This document shows, piece after piece, positions 48,936-60,892 of a stretch of DNA of 64,000 bases. Location: positions 54,412,703 through 54,476,702 of the forward strand of contig NC_088777.1 of NCBI RefSeq assembly GCF_954871325.1, given 5' to 3'. Every line of letters starts with the position of its first letter. Within the stretch, counting starts at the first letter, position 1. A program made the position numbers and the translations under genes. The notes under the pieces were generated by a model, which saw only the letters and a program-made list of their open reading frames with translations, was not told the origin of the DNA and made no database searches. Source of the DNA: Gordionus sp. m RMFG-2023. Lineage: Eukaryota > Nematomorpha > Gordioida > Chordodea > Parachordodidae.

Positions 48936-51020
48936 ATTGTAAATTTCATACTAATTCTATTATAGTCGTGATCTGTTGTTATATGGTTGATTTGTAATTT
49001 GTCTGTAGTCTATTGTTTTGAGTTTGTTGTAAATCATAATTATTGTATTTTGTTGTATTATTGAACTTGATTATATCTGTCAAAATTTCTTACATAATTC
49101 CCGTCTTAAAACCTTTCATTGTAATGTCTGTAATTGTTTAATTTTCTGTTATCGCTTTATTGATTGAATCTGTGATTGTTATTTTCATGTCCTGGGTAAT
49201 TTCTTTGGAAATTGTTGGCATAAGATCTGTAGTAAATATCGAATCTGTTTTGATTAAGGGTATGGCCATTAGCGGTGATAACCTTATATTTAAACTTTTT
49301 CATATTTTATATTATTTATAATATCGATTTCCTCGTATTTTAAAAATTGTCTCTATGCACAACAAGAAATTTTCAACCAAATTTAATATATTTGTATTTG
49401 ATCTTAATAATTTTAATCTTTCTAGATAAAGGTTTTAATAGCAATAACAAATTGTTAATAAGGTATGAAATACCTCGTCTAACTAGTTTTAATTTTTAAA
49501 ATTGTAAATTATTAAAAAAGGGAAGTTAAAAATATTTTTTATTGTCTATTCTAAAAACAATTTTTCTCAGATATTTTGAAATCAATTTTAAAAAAATGAT
49601 TTACGATTGCGATCAAATTACTTGTTTAAATTACTATATAATACATATATATAATGATATACTGCATTAAAATATTTTATCAAAATAATTCTAGATTTTA
49701 AATTACATTTTTTATCCAGATATCAAAAAACTACCGGTTCAGCTAAAATTTGGTGCAATGCCTATACCCCCTGATGAATCATGTACTACCTCCCGACGTA
49801 AATGAGGTTTGAACTATATAATTTTAAATATAAACTTTTCCTATTACTATTAAATATTTATTAATATTATTTTTAAAAATTTTTAACAAGCCATTGGCGA
49901 TTTAAATACATCTTTATTGAAAATAAATATGATGGCTATATTCAAAATCTTCGATAATAACTAATTGAATATTGCAAAGTTATATTTTTAATTAAAAAAA
50001 ATAGGAATATATTATGCATATGTATACCTCGTGTTAAAATGTCTACATCTTCCTCTTAAAGGATAATGTGTATATCCCTTTATGAATATGGCAAAATTAG
50101 ATTTTCGAGGTAGAATTAATTTAAAATTTTTCGATATGTCATACATATGATATATTCACATATAGCAACATTTCTGTTTTATTTAAAACAATGCTGTTTT
50201 CTCTAAAAATAATCTATATTTGAAAAATAATTTTAATTAACAAAAATAAAGATCAAAAAGATTTAAATATAAATAATACTTTAAGATGGGCAATTCTAAC
50301 ATAGCAAATAAATTTTCAAAATTTTTTGGCTTAAGGCCTAAAAAATTGTATATTAACAGTTACTAGTAACACATAGAGCGTTCTTGCATTCGTAAAAGCG
50401 GATAAATTTTATAGCTAGAATTAACTATGCTTACTAGAAATGATAAAGATGATGAATATAATTTATAGAGATATTATAAATAAAATTATTGGCATTTCTT
50501 TCTTTCTACAAAATACTGCAGATAGAAATATCCCTGTTTCTCCCCACCTCATATGATTTTCCATCTTACGCTTATCATTCTTTTCATGCATTCCTTTGGT
50601 TAGCATCTCATTCAGTGATTAATAAAATATCTGCTAAATCGATATTTTAGACAGCAGAGACATCCTCACATAAATAACTGATGGGATATTTTATTTTGAT
50701 TATATAATGCTTCGACCTCCCGAGATTATTAATATTTTTTTATCTCAAATCTTTTTGATCTTTATTTTTACTAATTATTAAAATTATTTTTAAAGAAAAC
50801 AGTATTGTTCCAAACGTAATGGATATTTTACTTTATATTAATATATCTTATGATATATCAAAAAATATCAAATTAATACTCTTTGAAAATGTAATTTTAC
50901 TATATTTCGAAGATCCACATATTATCTTTGTAGAGGAATATTTAGTCATTTACCCTATGCAAGATATACATGCATAATATATTCCTACTAGCTGATAACC
51001 CGTGAAGAATGACGGGTAAT
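48936..51020. other. AT-rich DNA, no gene recognised
   Basis: 48940-49270 is T/G-rich (repeated ATCTGT and TTGTAAT words) and may continue the gypsy remnant. 49735-49860 shares TGAGGTTTGAACTATA-like words with 14.1 and 17.1 kb. Nothing coding was recognised. Confidence 0.3.
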
Positions 51021-51025
51021 CAGAA

Positions 51026-51359
51026 TTTTCTTCTTTATTCAATGATGGATGAATGACAACTTTTACGATGATGAATAAATCAGAAATTTTCTTATCTTAT
51101 GATGTAGCAAGAATATATTTTTTATATTATAAATTACTAATACAAATGAATAAAAATTTAGTTAAAAAGATTTTTTATTGTGCACATTAATTAAAATTAC
51201 TCATAAACATATTTTATAAAATATAATGAAAATTTTGGTATAACCCTATATCAATAAATATAAATAATCACATCTCATAAGATAGGAAAATTTCTGATTC
51301 ATTCATCATCAAATAGAGGTATTATTTATTATTCATCCATCATTGAATAAAGAAGAAAA
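51026..51359. mobile_element. MITE-like element with about 80-bp inverted arms
   Basis: Arms 51026-51104 and 51271-51359 are inverted copies (TTTTCTTCTTTATTCAATGA with TCATTGAATAAAGAAGAAAA; AATCAGAAATTTTCTTATCT with GATAGGAAAATTTCTGATTC). It is preceded by ACTAGCTGATAACCCGTG, a word pattern seen next to some arthropod transposon ends. No target duplication was recognised. Confidence 0.75.
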
Positions 51360-51677
51360 TAGTATATATATAAATTTAAGGCAAAACAGGCATTATATTT
51401 TTTGTTATTTAGCTAAAATAAAAATGGTTTATTATTTACATACATACACTTCACAATGATTTTCTTTATGACATTGTGTCCAACAATTTCTTGAATCCAG
51501 CATCTATCAGAAATTTATTTGCTAATAGTTTTAATGTTTTAAAATAAAAATTTTATTAATAAAAATCTAACATAAATATCAGCGAATACAATTTAATTTT
51601 AAAGCTTTTCATATATTAGACCTGTTGATACAATTCAGTTTATACTTTATACCATCTGCCTCAAATGTTCATCAAGG

Positions 51678-51945
51678 TATAGATCAGAATTATCAATATC
51701 CAAAATATGGTCTGTCTCACAAATTGTTTGCAGTCATTTACGCTGCTCATCTTAAATCACACATTCCAAATCAGCTACTCGATATCTAAGGGTTAAAATG
51801 ACTTCTCTAATAAATTTAATCAGAACTTTTTTATGCCATCATTTATAATTGAATTATGAAGTAAATGCCCTAAACATAAATGATGCTAATCCCCCCTATG
51901 CTTCATTTGACATTAGTCCCAGTATAAGTCACCATCTACAATAAT
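51678..51945. repeat. interspersed repeat, copy of 13613-13870
   Basis: Shares ATCAGAATTATCAA, AATATGG.CTGTC, AATGACTTCTC, TTTTTTATGCCATCA, ATAAATGATGCT and CACCATCTAC in order with the 13.6-kb copy. Non-coding. Confidence 0.65.
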
Positions 51946-53263
51946 ATTATGTCTTTTAAATATAATTCCTCTTCAATACTCTCGAAATCATGCTTTAAGT
52001 TTCTAGTTACCAGGGCAAAATATTTAAAATCAAAATTTTTATTTAAATGACGAAGAATAAACGGATATAATTTCGAAGCCTTAAATGATTTTAAAAGACA
52101 TTATAATAATTGGAACTGTAATGAAACAAATTTGAACTTTCAAAAATAAATTTATATATAATTTATTTTTATAAATCAGCTATATATTAATTTTATATAT
52201 TAAATTGATATAAAAAACATCAATTAGAGCTAGCAATAAACAAATTAGAGTGGTTTAAAGAGTGCGAGTCCATATAAATTTATTACGAATTAATATTTAT
52301 ATAATTTTGAGATAGACACTATTATTAAATGCCAATATAGAAAACAATGCTTATAATTTTATTAATGTTATATTCAAATTTATAATAATAATTTAATATA
52401 TAAATGTAATTAAATAGTGCACGCTGTTATATCTCCATAAAATAATTCGGCCGAGATTATATCCGCACCGATTATCTCAACTAGCGGCTTTGGCTGTATT
52501 GTATACTTACGATACAAGACAAATATGGAATTTTATTCCTTTTAATATAAATTCTTATCATATTCGACAAATAATATTTTAAGGGGAATATTATAATATG
52601 TATGAATAACTTAACATTAATTTTAATGTAATTTAATGTCATTTGCTATATTTGTTAAACTTCTCAACGAATAAAAATACATAGTAAAATAGTTGACTTT
52701 TACAAATTGTAACTTATTTTTGTAGAAAAAAATTAATTTATAAATATTAAAAAATTTTTACAAATAAATTATATATAAATTAAGAAAATAAAGTAGAAAA
52801 AAATTACCACAACATTTAAAAAAATTTGTATACCTTTTATATATAGGCAAAATGGTAGGCCGAATACAGTGACCCAACGATGGATTCTACCTTTGTCAAT
52901 CCTCTCAAGTGCCCGACTAATTTCCTAAGCATTCACTCCTATCTAGTGTGATATGTACCACATTTTCTTTTATTTCTTATTAATGTTTTTTATAAAATTT
53001 GTATAGATAATTTTTTTTCACATTAATTATTTATTGCATTCTTATTTATTATCCGGTCATATAAATTTCACGATTCAAGCCATTTTTATGCCTGGAATTA
53101 TATTTAGAATTTTACGGGCTAAATATATAAAGATTATTTTAATTATCGTCAATTTTGGGCCCTTTAAGAAATTTTAGATATTCGAATTAACTTAAAAATA
53201 TAGATTAAAACAATAGAAATTATTACCCCCACCCACCCCCAAATAAAGAAAAGAAAAAAATTC
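51946..53263. other. AT-rich DNA, no gene recognised
   Basis: Nothing supportable. 52850-52950 is slightly GC-richer (CGAATACAGTGACCCAACG). Confidence 0.3.
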
Positions 53264-53629
53264 TTGGTGCGCCTGCGCCTTAGTATCGATCTTGAGCCGA
53301 TCTTTTTAAATTGTCTGGAGCGATCCTTATGGATTAGCAGATTGTGTCACTTTCGATATTCCCAATTTCTCAATTATTTTTTTTTTCTCCAAGATTATCG
53401 CATATGTATTTTATTTACAAAATTAAACAAATCAAAAACTTTTTTAAATGTTGATTCCAAATTTGCAATAATTTGTTGTTATCAAATTTTTATGGTAAAA
53501 ATGAATTCAAAATATACCAATCTTTCTACCCCCAGTTTCCATTACAACATTAGTGGTCAAGTTTTCCGCACAAGTTTTCCTGCCGTAATAAATGTGATAA
53601 TACCAAATTATATAGTCAGATTCCAGTGA
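53264..53629 (+). other. 121-codon open frame of doubtful status
   Basis: MVRLRLSIDLEPIFLNCLER to the TGA at 53627, in DNA less AT-rich at its start than the flanks. The sequence is Phe/Ile/Ser/Tyr-rich without a recognisable domain, signal or repeat. It could be chance or a decayed coding fragment. Confidence 0.15.
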
Positions 53630-53785
53630 ATGCGTTGGGATGACAAAAAAATAAGTAAAAACTTTTGACTAAGTATGCCAAGAACCCTGGATAATATAAT
53701 TATAAGTATACTTTTTTTTAAAACGAAAGCCAAGGTTTCAAAATAAGTATATAAAAAAGAATTAATAATGTGTGGGATTGTATAC

Positions 53786-54207
53786 TAGTGTTGTTTAAAC
53801 TATCCTAACTTTTAATCCACCATAAAACAGGCCTAACCATGCAAGTTTTTAACTAAAAAATATTCCAATCAATCTTCAAGCTGAGAAAAGTCAACTTAGA
53901 AATTCAATTTTTTAGGCTAAAAGCTTGAACTAAGCCATAATTGAGATATTCAAAGTTGGATAATTTAACAACGATGAAGGAAGGAATTTTATTAAAATTT
54001 GGACGTGGCATTTCAATTGCTTTGAGCTCTTATTATTTGTAAGTAACTTCAGAAAACTATAAAACATCATAGCCATGTCTTTCTCCAAAATTGTTAGAAT
54101 CAATTTTCAAATTGAGAAGATTCAACTTAGGGGCTTAATTTAATTTTTTAGGCTAAAAGCTTGACTATACACATTGAGTTATTCAGTTAGGTAATTTGAC
54201 AACACTA
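53786..54207. mobile_element. tandem pair of degenerate hAT-type MITEs
   Basis: The first copy starts TAGTGTTGTTTAAACTATCC at 53786 and ends near 53970. The second (about 54050-54207) ends GGTAATTTGACAACACTA. Both contain CAATC.TCAA.CTGAGAA and TTTTTTAGGCTAAAAGCTTG, and both are followed by CGATGAAGGAAGG.ATTTTAT (53971 and 54217). MITE and flank were therefore duplicated together, period about 246 bp. Same family as 46891-47068. Confidence 0.75.
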
Positions 54208-54334
54208 TTTAACCGGCGATGAAGGAAGGTATTTTATTGAAAAAATGGACATATCTTTTCTTTTCTCTACAAATATTTTTTGACTAGTTCTAAATGCCAA
54301 ACAAGACTTATTTAATTCATAATGGGCATATCTA

Positions 54335-54455
54335 AATTACTTCTTCGAACAATTAACGACATATAAAAATTTAATAGATACATTTAGAATGTTCTAAAAC
54401 CTTCTATTTCATTAAAAAATTATATATTTTGAACTTATCATTTATGCAATAACAA
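54335..54455. repeat. partial copy of interspersed repeat at 26285-26520
   Basis: Shares ATTAACGACATATAAAAATT, GTTCTAAAACCTTCT, TTCATTAAAAAATTATATA and CATTTATGCAAT with the 26.3-kb copy, in the same orientation. Confidence 0.7.
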
Positions 54456-55139
54456 TTTTAATTACAGTAAATTATTCTTGAAAAAAAAGAGAAAACCTTT
54501 CTTTAAATAAAGGATGCCCGAATGAGACCACTATTCATCAAAAAATTTTTATTAAATAACATTATATGCATTTATGATAACTTATTAAAACTTTAATATA
54601 TATTTACTAGCTTTTTACAACTTAATTTTATTTTTCAATTGTAAAATTTAACAAATATATATCCATAAGATGGCGTTAAATGCATAAATATAAAAATATA
54701 TTCTTAGGAAATTGGATTGCGCTTTTTTTATATTTGGGTGTAAATACATGTGAAAAACCTAAAAAAAATTTAAAAATATTTGTTTAGAATAGAAAATTTG
54801 TAAGGCATATATTGCTGGCGTTATTGATCAAAGTCTCTTCATTTTTAGTTTATACGTGTATATTTAGATTTTAAACATAATCCTAAAAAATATTTTGAAA
54901 ATATTATGATTTGACCGAATGCCGAGCTCAAAACCGACCACTTACTAAGTATTCGATCGACCAAATTTGGTAGTAATATTAATTGAATAGAGTTCATTTT
55001 TGGTTTATTTATCTATAAATATGTGCGTTGTTTGAAAATTTATAAATATAATTATGCTGTAAGGGTATAAATGGTGGCTTACTATAAGATTCTTTGTATA
55101 AATATTATTATTATCACTATAGCAATGTTGGCAAATATC
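54456..55139. other. AT-rich DNA, no gene recognised
   Basis: Nothing supportable in this stretch. Confidence 0.35.
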
Positions 55140-55935
55140 GCGGCCGAAGGCCGCGTAAATTTTTTTAGGGGGGTAGGGGTAGATTTTGGATGGGGGTTTG
55201 CCTCCATCAAATTTTTTGCCATGTAGACGCTGTAATATGATTAAGTAGAGTTTTTATGTTGAATATAAGTTCAGTTGTTAATTTGATGAGGTCTTGAAGG
55301 TATATAGCTCTAAAACCGTCAAGACCAAGAAGTCTTTTCTGAAGGTGACTATTGCCCTTAGTTACTTCTATGGCGTTTAGAGGAGGAGTAGGAATGGTTG
55401 GAGGTGGTGGTAGTTCACTAAAATCTTGGGGATGTATAGATTTTGAGTATAGTGTCCAAATTGCCAGGGGATATGGTGTCTTCGGACACTGCTATTTTTA
55501 GAGCCGCTTTAATATTTCAGGCATTAATTTTATGATTGATAAGTTTAACCATTAAATCAGGGATGTTGTAATTAAAGTTAGATATTGAAGAACAAGAGGC
55601 ATTGATGTTGAGGATTGGGTTGATTAACTGACACTTAATTTGTTTGTTTAGTTTAACTTTGTCGACGGAACCTTCAAGTTAGTAAAACAGAAGTCAAAAA
55701 GTTTTTCCAGTTGTCAACATTTATGATGTTTTTATTGAGTAAAGAATAATGGAATTAAGTTTACTCGCTGCAAGTGTTCTGCCACGAGGAATCCTAGATA
55801 TTGTTGAGGGTAGTGTGTTATGTAAAAGATCATTTATGCAGTCTGGGTTTGGTAAATTATTGGTAGGGCATTCTAGGGGTTGGGGGAGTGCATCAAAGAC
55901 AGGTTTAATATCATTACTTAAAGCAGGGTAGCTAT
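55140..55935 (-). mobile_element. N-terminal (pre-RT) part of the invertebrate RT element
   Basis: The minus strand from about 55930 reads PALSNDIKPVFDALPQPLE, then STISRIPRGRTLAASKL, KQIKCQLINPILNINAS, NIKAALKIAVSEDTISPGN, LDTILKIYTSPRF, FSELPPPPTIPTPPLN and an AIEVTKxIVTFRKD block. This order (helical leader, A..LA.SEDT, a proline-rich xxPPPP spacer, then an E..xAI.SF segment) precedes the RT domain in the same family whose tails occur elsewhere in this window. The region is markedly richer in G+C than the flanks. It is broken, and the RT core is not recognised downstream. The + strand open frame 55749-55931 is a shadow. Confidence 0.65.
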
Positions 55936-56745
55936 AGGGGTCTATTTAGGGTTTTAGTAATTAGACTCCTGAAGAGGTCATCTATTTTTCCAAGGGCCAT
56001 AGGCTGTTATTTCTCCATTTTTGGTAACAGTAATATTTTTAGAACAGTTAGAACACTTTGTATACGGATAATTACTGTTTATATTAAGTGTAATGCAAAA
56101 ATTAGAATTATTTGCAATATGGGGACGAAAATAAAGAATATATGGCGTAAATATGGCTATAAAATATAAAATGGACGCGATTCTGCGCAGTAAGAAATCA
56201 CTTGATATTCTCGTCGGATAATGATTTTATATACATTTTTGGAAGAAAGTGTCAATCAAAAAAGAAAAGTCACAAAGCTCAGGAAACTGAAATAAATTAA
56301 AAGTGACAAAAAAGGGAAGTTCCAAACAAAAAAGCAAAAATCTCAAAGATTTAAGAAAAGGGTCAATCAAAAAATATTCCCAAAAATAGGAAAATAATCG
56401 TTATTATATTAAGAAATTATTTTAAATTTTCAGTTATTTTATTTTTCCTTTGTATTTTATTTCTAGTTTTTTGCCATATACTTAAGCCATTTTAAATTTA
56501 TTTCTCCATTTTCTTCTCTTTTTTGATATTTTTTTGTCTTTAACAATTTAATATTTATCTTCTTTTTTATTCCATTTTGTCATTTAAAAAATTCTTTTTT
56601 TTTATCCTACATAACAATGTTTTAATTTTTATAAAATTTTTATTTTTTAAATTTTACTTAATTTACTCTTGTATCATATCAAATTATTTTATTACAATTA
56701 CTATATATACTAAAAACAAAATTTATATTAATCATTAATAATTTA
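55936..56745. other. flank of RT-element piece and AT-rich DNA
   Basis: 55936-56080 still has the higher G+C of the RT element and may be its further 5' part (GGTCATCTATTTTTCC, TTTGTATACGGATAAT). 56230-56400 repeats AAAAG(A/G)GTCA..AAA words (GTGTCAATCAAAAAAGAAAA, GGGTCAATCAAAAAAT). No gene. Confidence 0.35.
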
Positions 56746-57030
56746 TCACTTTCTACTTTTTTGAATATAGATCTCCATATTTCTAGAAGAATTCTTTGCA
56801 CTATCATCAGATATTCTCTCTCCATGTCCTAAAAAATGAATATCCTCGTTATTAGAATTCGGTTTCTGTTCCATTGAAAAATATACATTTTTAATGGGAT
56901 TAGTATAAAGGTTATTATGTGGTAAATATTTTATTGTATGCTCCCTCATTTCTGTCATTTCGTTTAATGCATGGTTATGATGAAATGGAATATTATCTAT
57001 TATAAAAATTATTTGATCATTTTACTTTCT
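56746..57030 (-). pseudogene. DDE transposase fragment (IS630/Tc1-like, C-terminal)
   Basis: The minus strand reads DQIIFIIDNIPFHHNHALNE, then MTEMREHTIKYLPHNN and LYTNPIKNVYFSMEQ, then a hydrophilic tail to a stop at 56746. An IDNxxxH block followed by a YLPxxNxxxNPIExxFS block is the second Asp and the NPIE region of DDE_3-type transposases. Here Lys replaces the usual Glu of NPIE. Only the C-terminal third is present, so it is a remnant. It lies directly beside the pyrimidine-rich tandem array, which may therefore be part of, or inserted at the edge of, the same element. Confidence 0.6.
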
Positions 57031-57059
57031 ATAAAATATATTTATATAGTGTTACAGGG

Positions 57060-58922
57060 CCCTTCTTTATTTTTTTTATATCTTCTTTTGTCTTGATTTT
57101 CTTCTGTCTGATTTCTCTCTTCTTTTTTCATTCTTCTTTCTTAGTTCTCTTATTTTTATATCTTACTTCCTTTTTCTTTCTCTTCGTTTTACTTTCTTCG
57201 TTCTTTTTTCTTTTAAACTTTTTTCCTTCATTCTTCGGTCTTTTTTTTCTCTTTTCGTCTTTCACTCTTCTTTTTTCTTTCTTTTTTAGATTTTCTTTTT
57301 TCTTCATTCTTCTTTATTTTCTCTTATATCTTCTTTTGTCTTGATTTTCATATGTCTTATTTCACTCTTCTTTCTTAGTTCTCCTATTAAATTCTTCTTC
57401 TTTCTCTTCTTTCTCTTCGTTTTATTTTTCTTTTTTGTTTTACACTTTTTTTTCTTCGTTATTCGAAGTTCTTACTTCTCTTTTCCTTCTTCACTTCTTT
57501 TTTCTTTCTTTTTTAGATTTTCTTCTTTCTTCATTCTTCTTTATTTTTTCTTATATCTTCTTTTGTCTGATTTTCTTCTGTCTTATTTCTCTCTTCTTTC
57601 TTAATTCTCCTATTAAATTCTTCTTCTTTCTCTTCGTTTTACTTTCTTGGTTCTTTTTTCTTTTAAACTTTTTTTCCTTCGTTCTTCGGTCTTCTTACTT
57701 CTCTTTTCGTTCTACAATTCTTTTCCCTTTTTTTAGATTTTCTTCTTTCTTCATTCACCTTTATTTTCTCTTATATCTTTTGTCTTAATTTTCTCTTGTT
57801 TGATTTTTCTCTTCTTTCTTCACTCTTCTTTCTTAGTTCTCTATTTTTTATCTTATTTCCTTTTTCTTTCTCTTAATTTTACTTTCTTGTTTTTTCTTTT
57901 ACACTTTTTTTTCTTCATTCTTCGGTCTTTTTTTCTCTTTTCGTCTTTCGCTCTTCTTTTTTCTTTCTTTTTTTTCTTTCTTTTTTTCTTTCTTTTTTCT
58001 TTCTTTTTTAGATTTTCTTTTTTCTTCATTCTTTATTTTCTCTTATATCTTCTTTTGTCTTGATTTTCATATGTCTTATTTCACTCTTCTTTCTTAGTTC
58101 TCCTATTAAATTCTTCTTCTTTCTCTTCGTTTTACTTTTCTTTTTTGTTTTACACTTTTTTTTCTTCGTTATTCGAAGTTCTTACTTCTCTTTTCCTTCT
58201 TCACTTCTTTTTTCTTTCTTTTTTAGATTTTCTTCTTTCTTCATTCTTTTTTATTTTTTCTTATATCTTCTTTTGTCTTGATTTTCTTCTGTCTGATTTC
58301 TCTCTTCTCTCTTCTTTCTTCACTCTTCTTTCTTAGTTCTCCTATTTTTTTTATCTTACTTCCTTTTTCTTTCTCTTAATTTTACTTTCTTGGTTTTTTC
58401 TTATACACTTTTTTTTTCTTCATTCTTCGGTCTTTTTATTTCTCTTTTCGTCCTTGTCTTTCTTTTTTAGATTTTTTCTTTCCTCAGTCTTCTTTATTTT
58501 CTTTATATCTTACTTTGTCTTGATTTTCTTCTGTCTGATTTCTCTCTTCTTTATTCACTCTTCTTTCTTAGTTCTCTTATTTTTATATCTTACTTCCTTT
58601 TTCTTTCTCTTCGTTTTACTTTCTTCGTTCTTTTTTCTTTTAAACTTTTTTTCCTTCGTTCTTCGGTCTTCTTACTTCTCTTTTCGTTCTACAATTCTTT
58701 TCCCTTTTTTTAGATTTTCTTCTTTCTTCATTCACCTTTTCTCTTATATCTTTTGTCTTGATCTTCTTCTGTCTGATTTCTCTCTTCTTTCTTCACTTCT
58801 TTCTTAGTTCTCCTATTTTTTATCTTATTTCCTTTTTCTTTATTTTAATTTTACTTTCTTCATTCTTTTTTCTTCTACACCTTTTTTTCATTCATTCTTC
58901 GGTCTTTTTTCTTCTCAATCTT
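57060..58922. repeat. 1.86-kb pyrimidine-only tandem array
   Basis: The + strand is almost entirely C and T. Units start near 57077, 57334, 57551, 57771, 58041, 58261, 58502 and 58741, marked by TATATCTTCTTTTGTCTTGA or close variants. Spacing is 217-270 bp, with longer-range similarity of about 707-710 bp (57334 with 58041; 57551 with 58261). Inner words such as TTCGTTCTTCGGTCTT and TTTTACTTTCTT recur in each unit. The Phe/Leu/Ser-only open frames on the + strand are by-products of the composition and are not genes. Confidence 0.93.
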
Positions 58923-60249
58923 ATATTTTCTTGGGGTTATATTCTGAGAGGTTTTTTAGGTGCAGAGAGGGAAGTGGAGGGGGTCGGAAACGTCAATTGT
59001 TCTCTAAAGATCTCGAGGGTTCTATTATTTCGACCATTGTTATGGAAAAAGTGCATATTAATTTCAATCTCGATGATTGGTACAACATAAATATACCTAG
59101 ATCTATAATTTCGAATATTCCTCACTTCGAAATTCAAATGTCATGACGACGTTGCTCGTCACATCTGTTATACAGACTTAGAGAGTCAAAGGTGTGTAGG
59201 AGTGGGTGTATGGCGGGATTCAAATTATCTCACGCCTCTCAAGAATTAATTTGAATGACTTGCGATTAATAACATTAATTGTTTACAAAAAAATTAATTA
59301 TTTTTGATAGGTTTTTTTTTAAAAAATATTTTTTATCTATGATGTAAAGAATTTAGAGGTGTTATTTGAGACATTCCTAATAAATTCACTTAATTCATGC
59401 CGAGACCTCGGAAAATTCTTAATTTTAGAATATTTTTTGATAAAAGCAACATGTGACATTAAATAATCTCATGAAAATTATAAACTTTTATTAATTATAA
59501 GAAAATAAGATTTAAAATCATTATTTAATGAAATTACATAAACAAATCTTTAATTTAATTTGTTTTGCAAAGGAATATCATTCATCTTTTTCTGGTTCTC
59601 TAGCTTTAAAGTATCCTCTGACTTAGCTTTCATCTTTTTCTTGTTCTCCATCTCTAATGAATCCTCTGATCGCTTGAAGATTCGTGATATACTCTTTTAA
59701 TTCCGTTAGAATCCCGAATATTGGTTTTGTTTACTGTTAATTTTATCTGTAATTCATTATTTATAGACAATTTATCATCTATTATATCAATATTTATAAC
59801 ATTATTAACATTAAAATTTTTTTTACATTTATATTATAATTAGTTAAAATATTAACATTATTTTTATTCATTATAAATTATTAAAAATTTTAAATTTATT
59901 TTTAATAAATTAAATTATTTAGAATTGAGTTCTAGAAAGGCAAACACAATTTTTTTAGTATTAACATACTTTATTTAAAAAGATATTTTAAATTTTATCT
60001 ATAATTTGAAAAGATAAAATAATGGTATCATAGGTTATTGAAATCAAATAAATTACTTTATTTTTTTTAGGGGAGGGGCTGGGGTGCTTTTATATTTTCA
60101 TAATTCTTGAATTTAATCATGATATTCTAATATATATTTTTAATAAACTAAGTAAATATAAATTAGACAAATAAAATATGCGCAAATACAAGGAATAAAA
60201 TAACGCCTAAATATATTAAAATTTGTACTATTTATATTTAAAAAGAGAA
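58923..60249. other. unclassified DNA, GC-richer at 58930-59250
   Basis: 58930-59146 holds a 71-codon + frame (KRQLFSKDLEGSIISTIV, KVHINFNLDDWYNINIPRS) with protein-like composition but no recognised family. Overlapping frames in other phases look equally long, so none is called. 59260-60240 is AT-rich and featureless. 59590-59700 repeats TTCATCTTTTTC.(G/T)GTTCTC words twice (59581 and 59629, period about 48 bp). Confidence 0.3.
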
Positions 60250-60510
60250 TTAGAACGGATAACTTAAATATTTTCTAATATTTCAGGATTTAATTTAGTT
60301 TACTGCGCAGAGAGTTTAAACTTAAGGCTAGAAATTGCTTTTTCTACGGATACCTGCGTAGCTGGAACTGCTAGCACAGTTATAGCTAACATATAAAGTT
60401 CTGGCATACTATTTGTTATATTTAAATATATTTTAATAATCTTAAACGTTATTTGAATATCATATTTGTAATTCTTAAACGTTATTTGAACATCATATTT
60501 GTAATACAAT
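60250..60510 (-). pseudogene. hAT transposase C-terminal dimerisation fragment
   Basis: The minus strand reads IYLNITNSMPELYMLAITVL, then AVPATQVSVEKAISSLKF and LSAQ. The pattern PELxxxAIxxLxVPATQVSVExxFSxLK is the hAT family C-terminal dimerisation motif. Only the end of the protein is seen; upstream codons (60420-60510) include a repeated YKYD(V/I)QITFK, caused by a direct repeat of about 42 bp (TTAAACGTTATTTGAA.ATCA at 60440 and 60476). It is a remnant of a hAT element other than the one at the window start. Confidence 0.7.
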
Positions 60511-60515
60511 AATAT

Positions 60516-60854
60516 ATGAATATATTTTTAGATAAAATGGGTGATATTTCAAAGATTACATTAAACGAATTTCGTAAAGAGGAATCTTCTTTAGATGATT
60601 ATCTGGATTATATAAAATATATTTTGAATGTGAAAAATATTCCTCAAACAGACGCTACTTTAAAAAATTTATTCATAGCCTACGGAGGAATAAATATAAT
60701 CACTGATATAAAAAAAATACTATTGCCAAATATATTGATAGCTATTTTCTTTATTTTTAATTCTTTTAAACACATAAAATCTAAATCTCTTTCGGCATAT
60801 TTTTTAAAGAGAACCCCCTTCCACCATTTGGTATATAGACTATATTTTTTTTGA
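60516..60854 (+). other. 112-codon open frame, unknown
   Basis: Begins MNIFLDKMGDISKITLNEFR and continues KEESSLDDYLDYIKYILNVK, a charged helix-like N-terminal half, then becomes hydrophobic and Phe-rich. I recognise no family. It is adjacent to and divergent from the hAT fragment, so it may be a non-coding or accessory part of that element. The N-terminal half has more even codon usage than chance frames nearby. Confidence 0.25.
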
Positions 60855-60892
60855 CGAATGATTTTTGAATATATTATTAGATTCAGATCAGG

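Noticed and set aside
57093-58807. Long overlapping + strand open frames rich in Phe, Leu and Ser (up to 117 codons)
   Set aside because: They exist because the strand contains almost only C and T, which lacks stop codons except by TAG/TGA intrusions. Several frames are open at once and the repeats shift between frames.
58931-59146. Three overlapping open frames on both strands after the pyrimidine array
   Set aside because: Locally higher G+C opens several frames at once; no similarity or splice evidence favours one of them.
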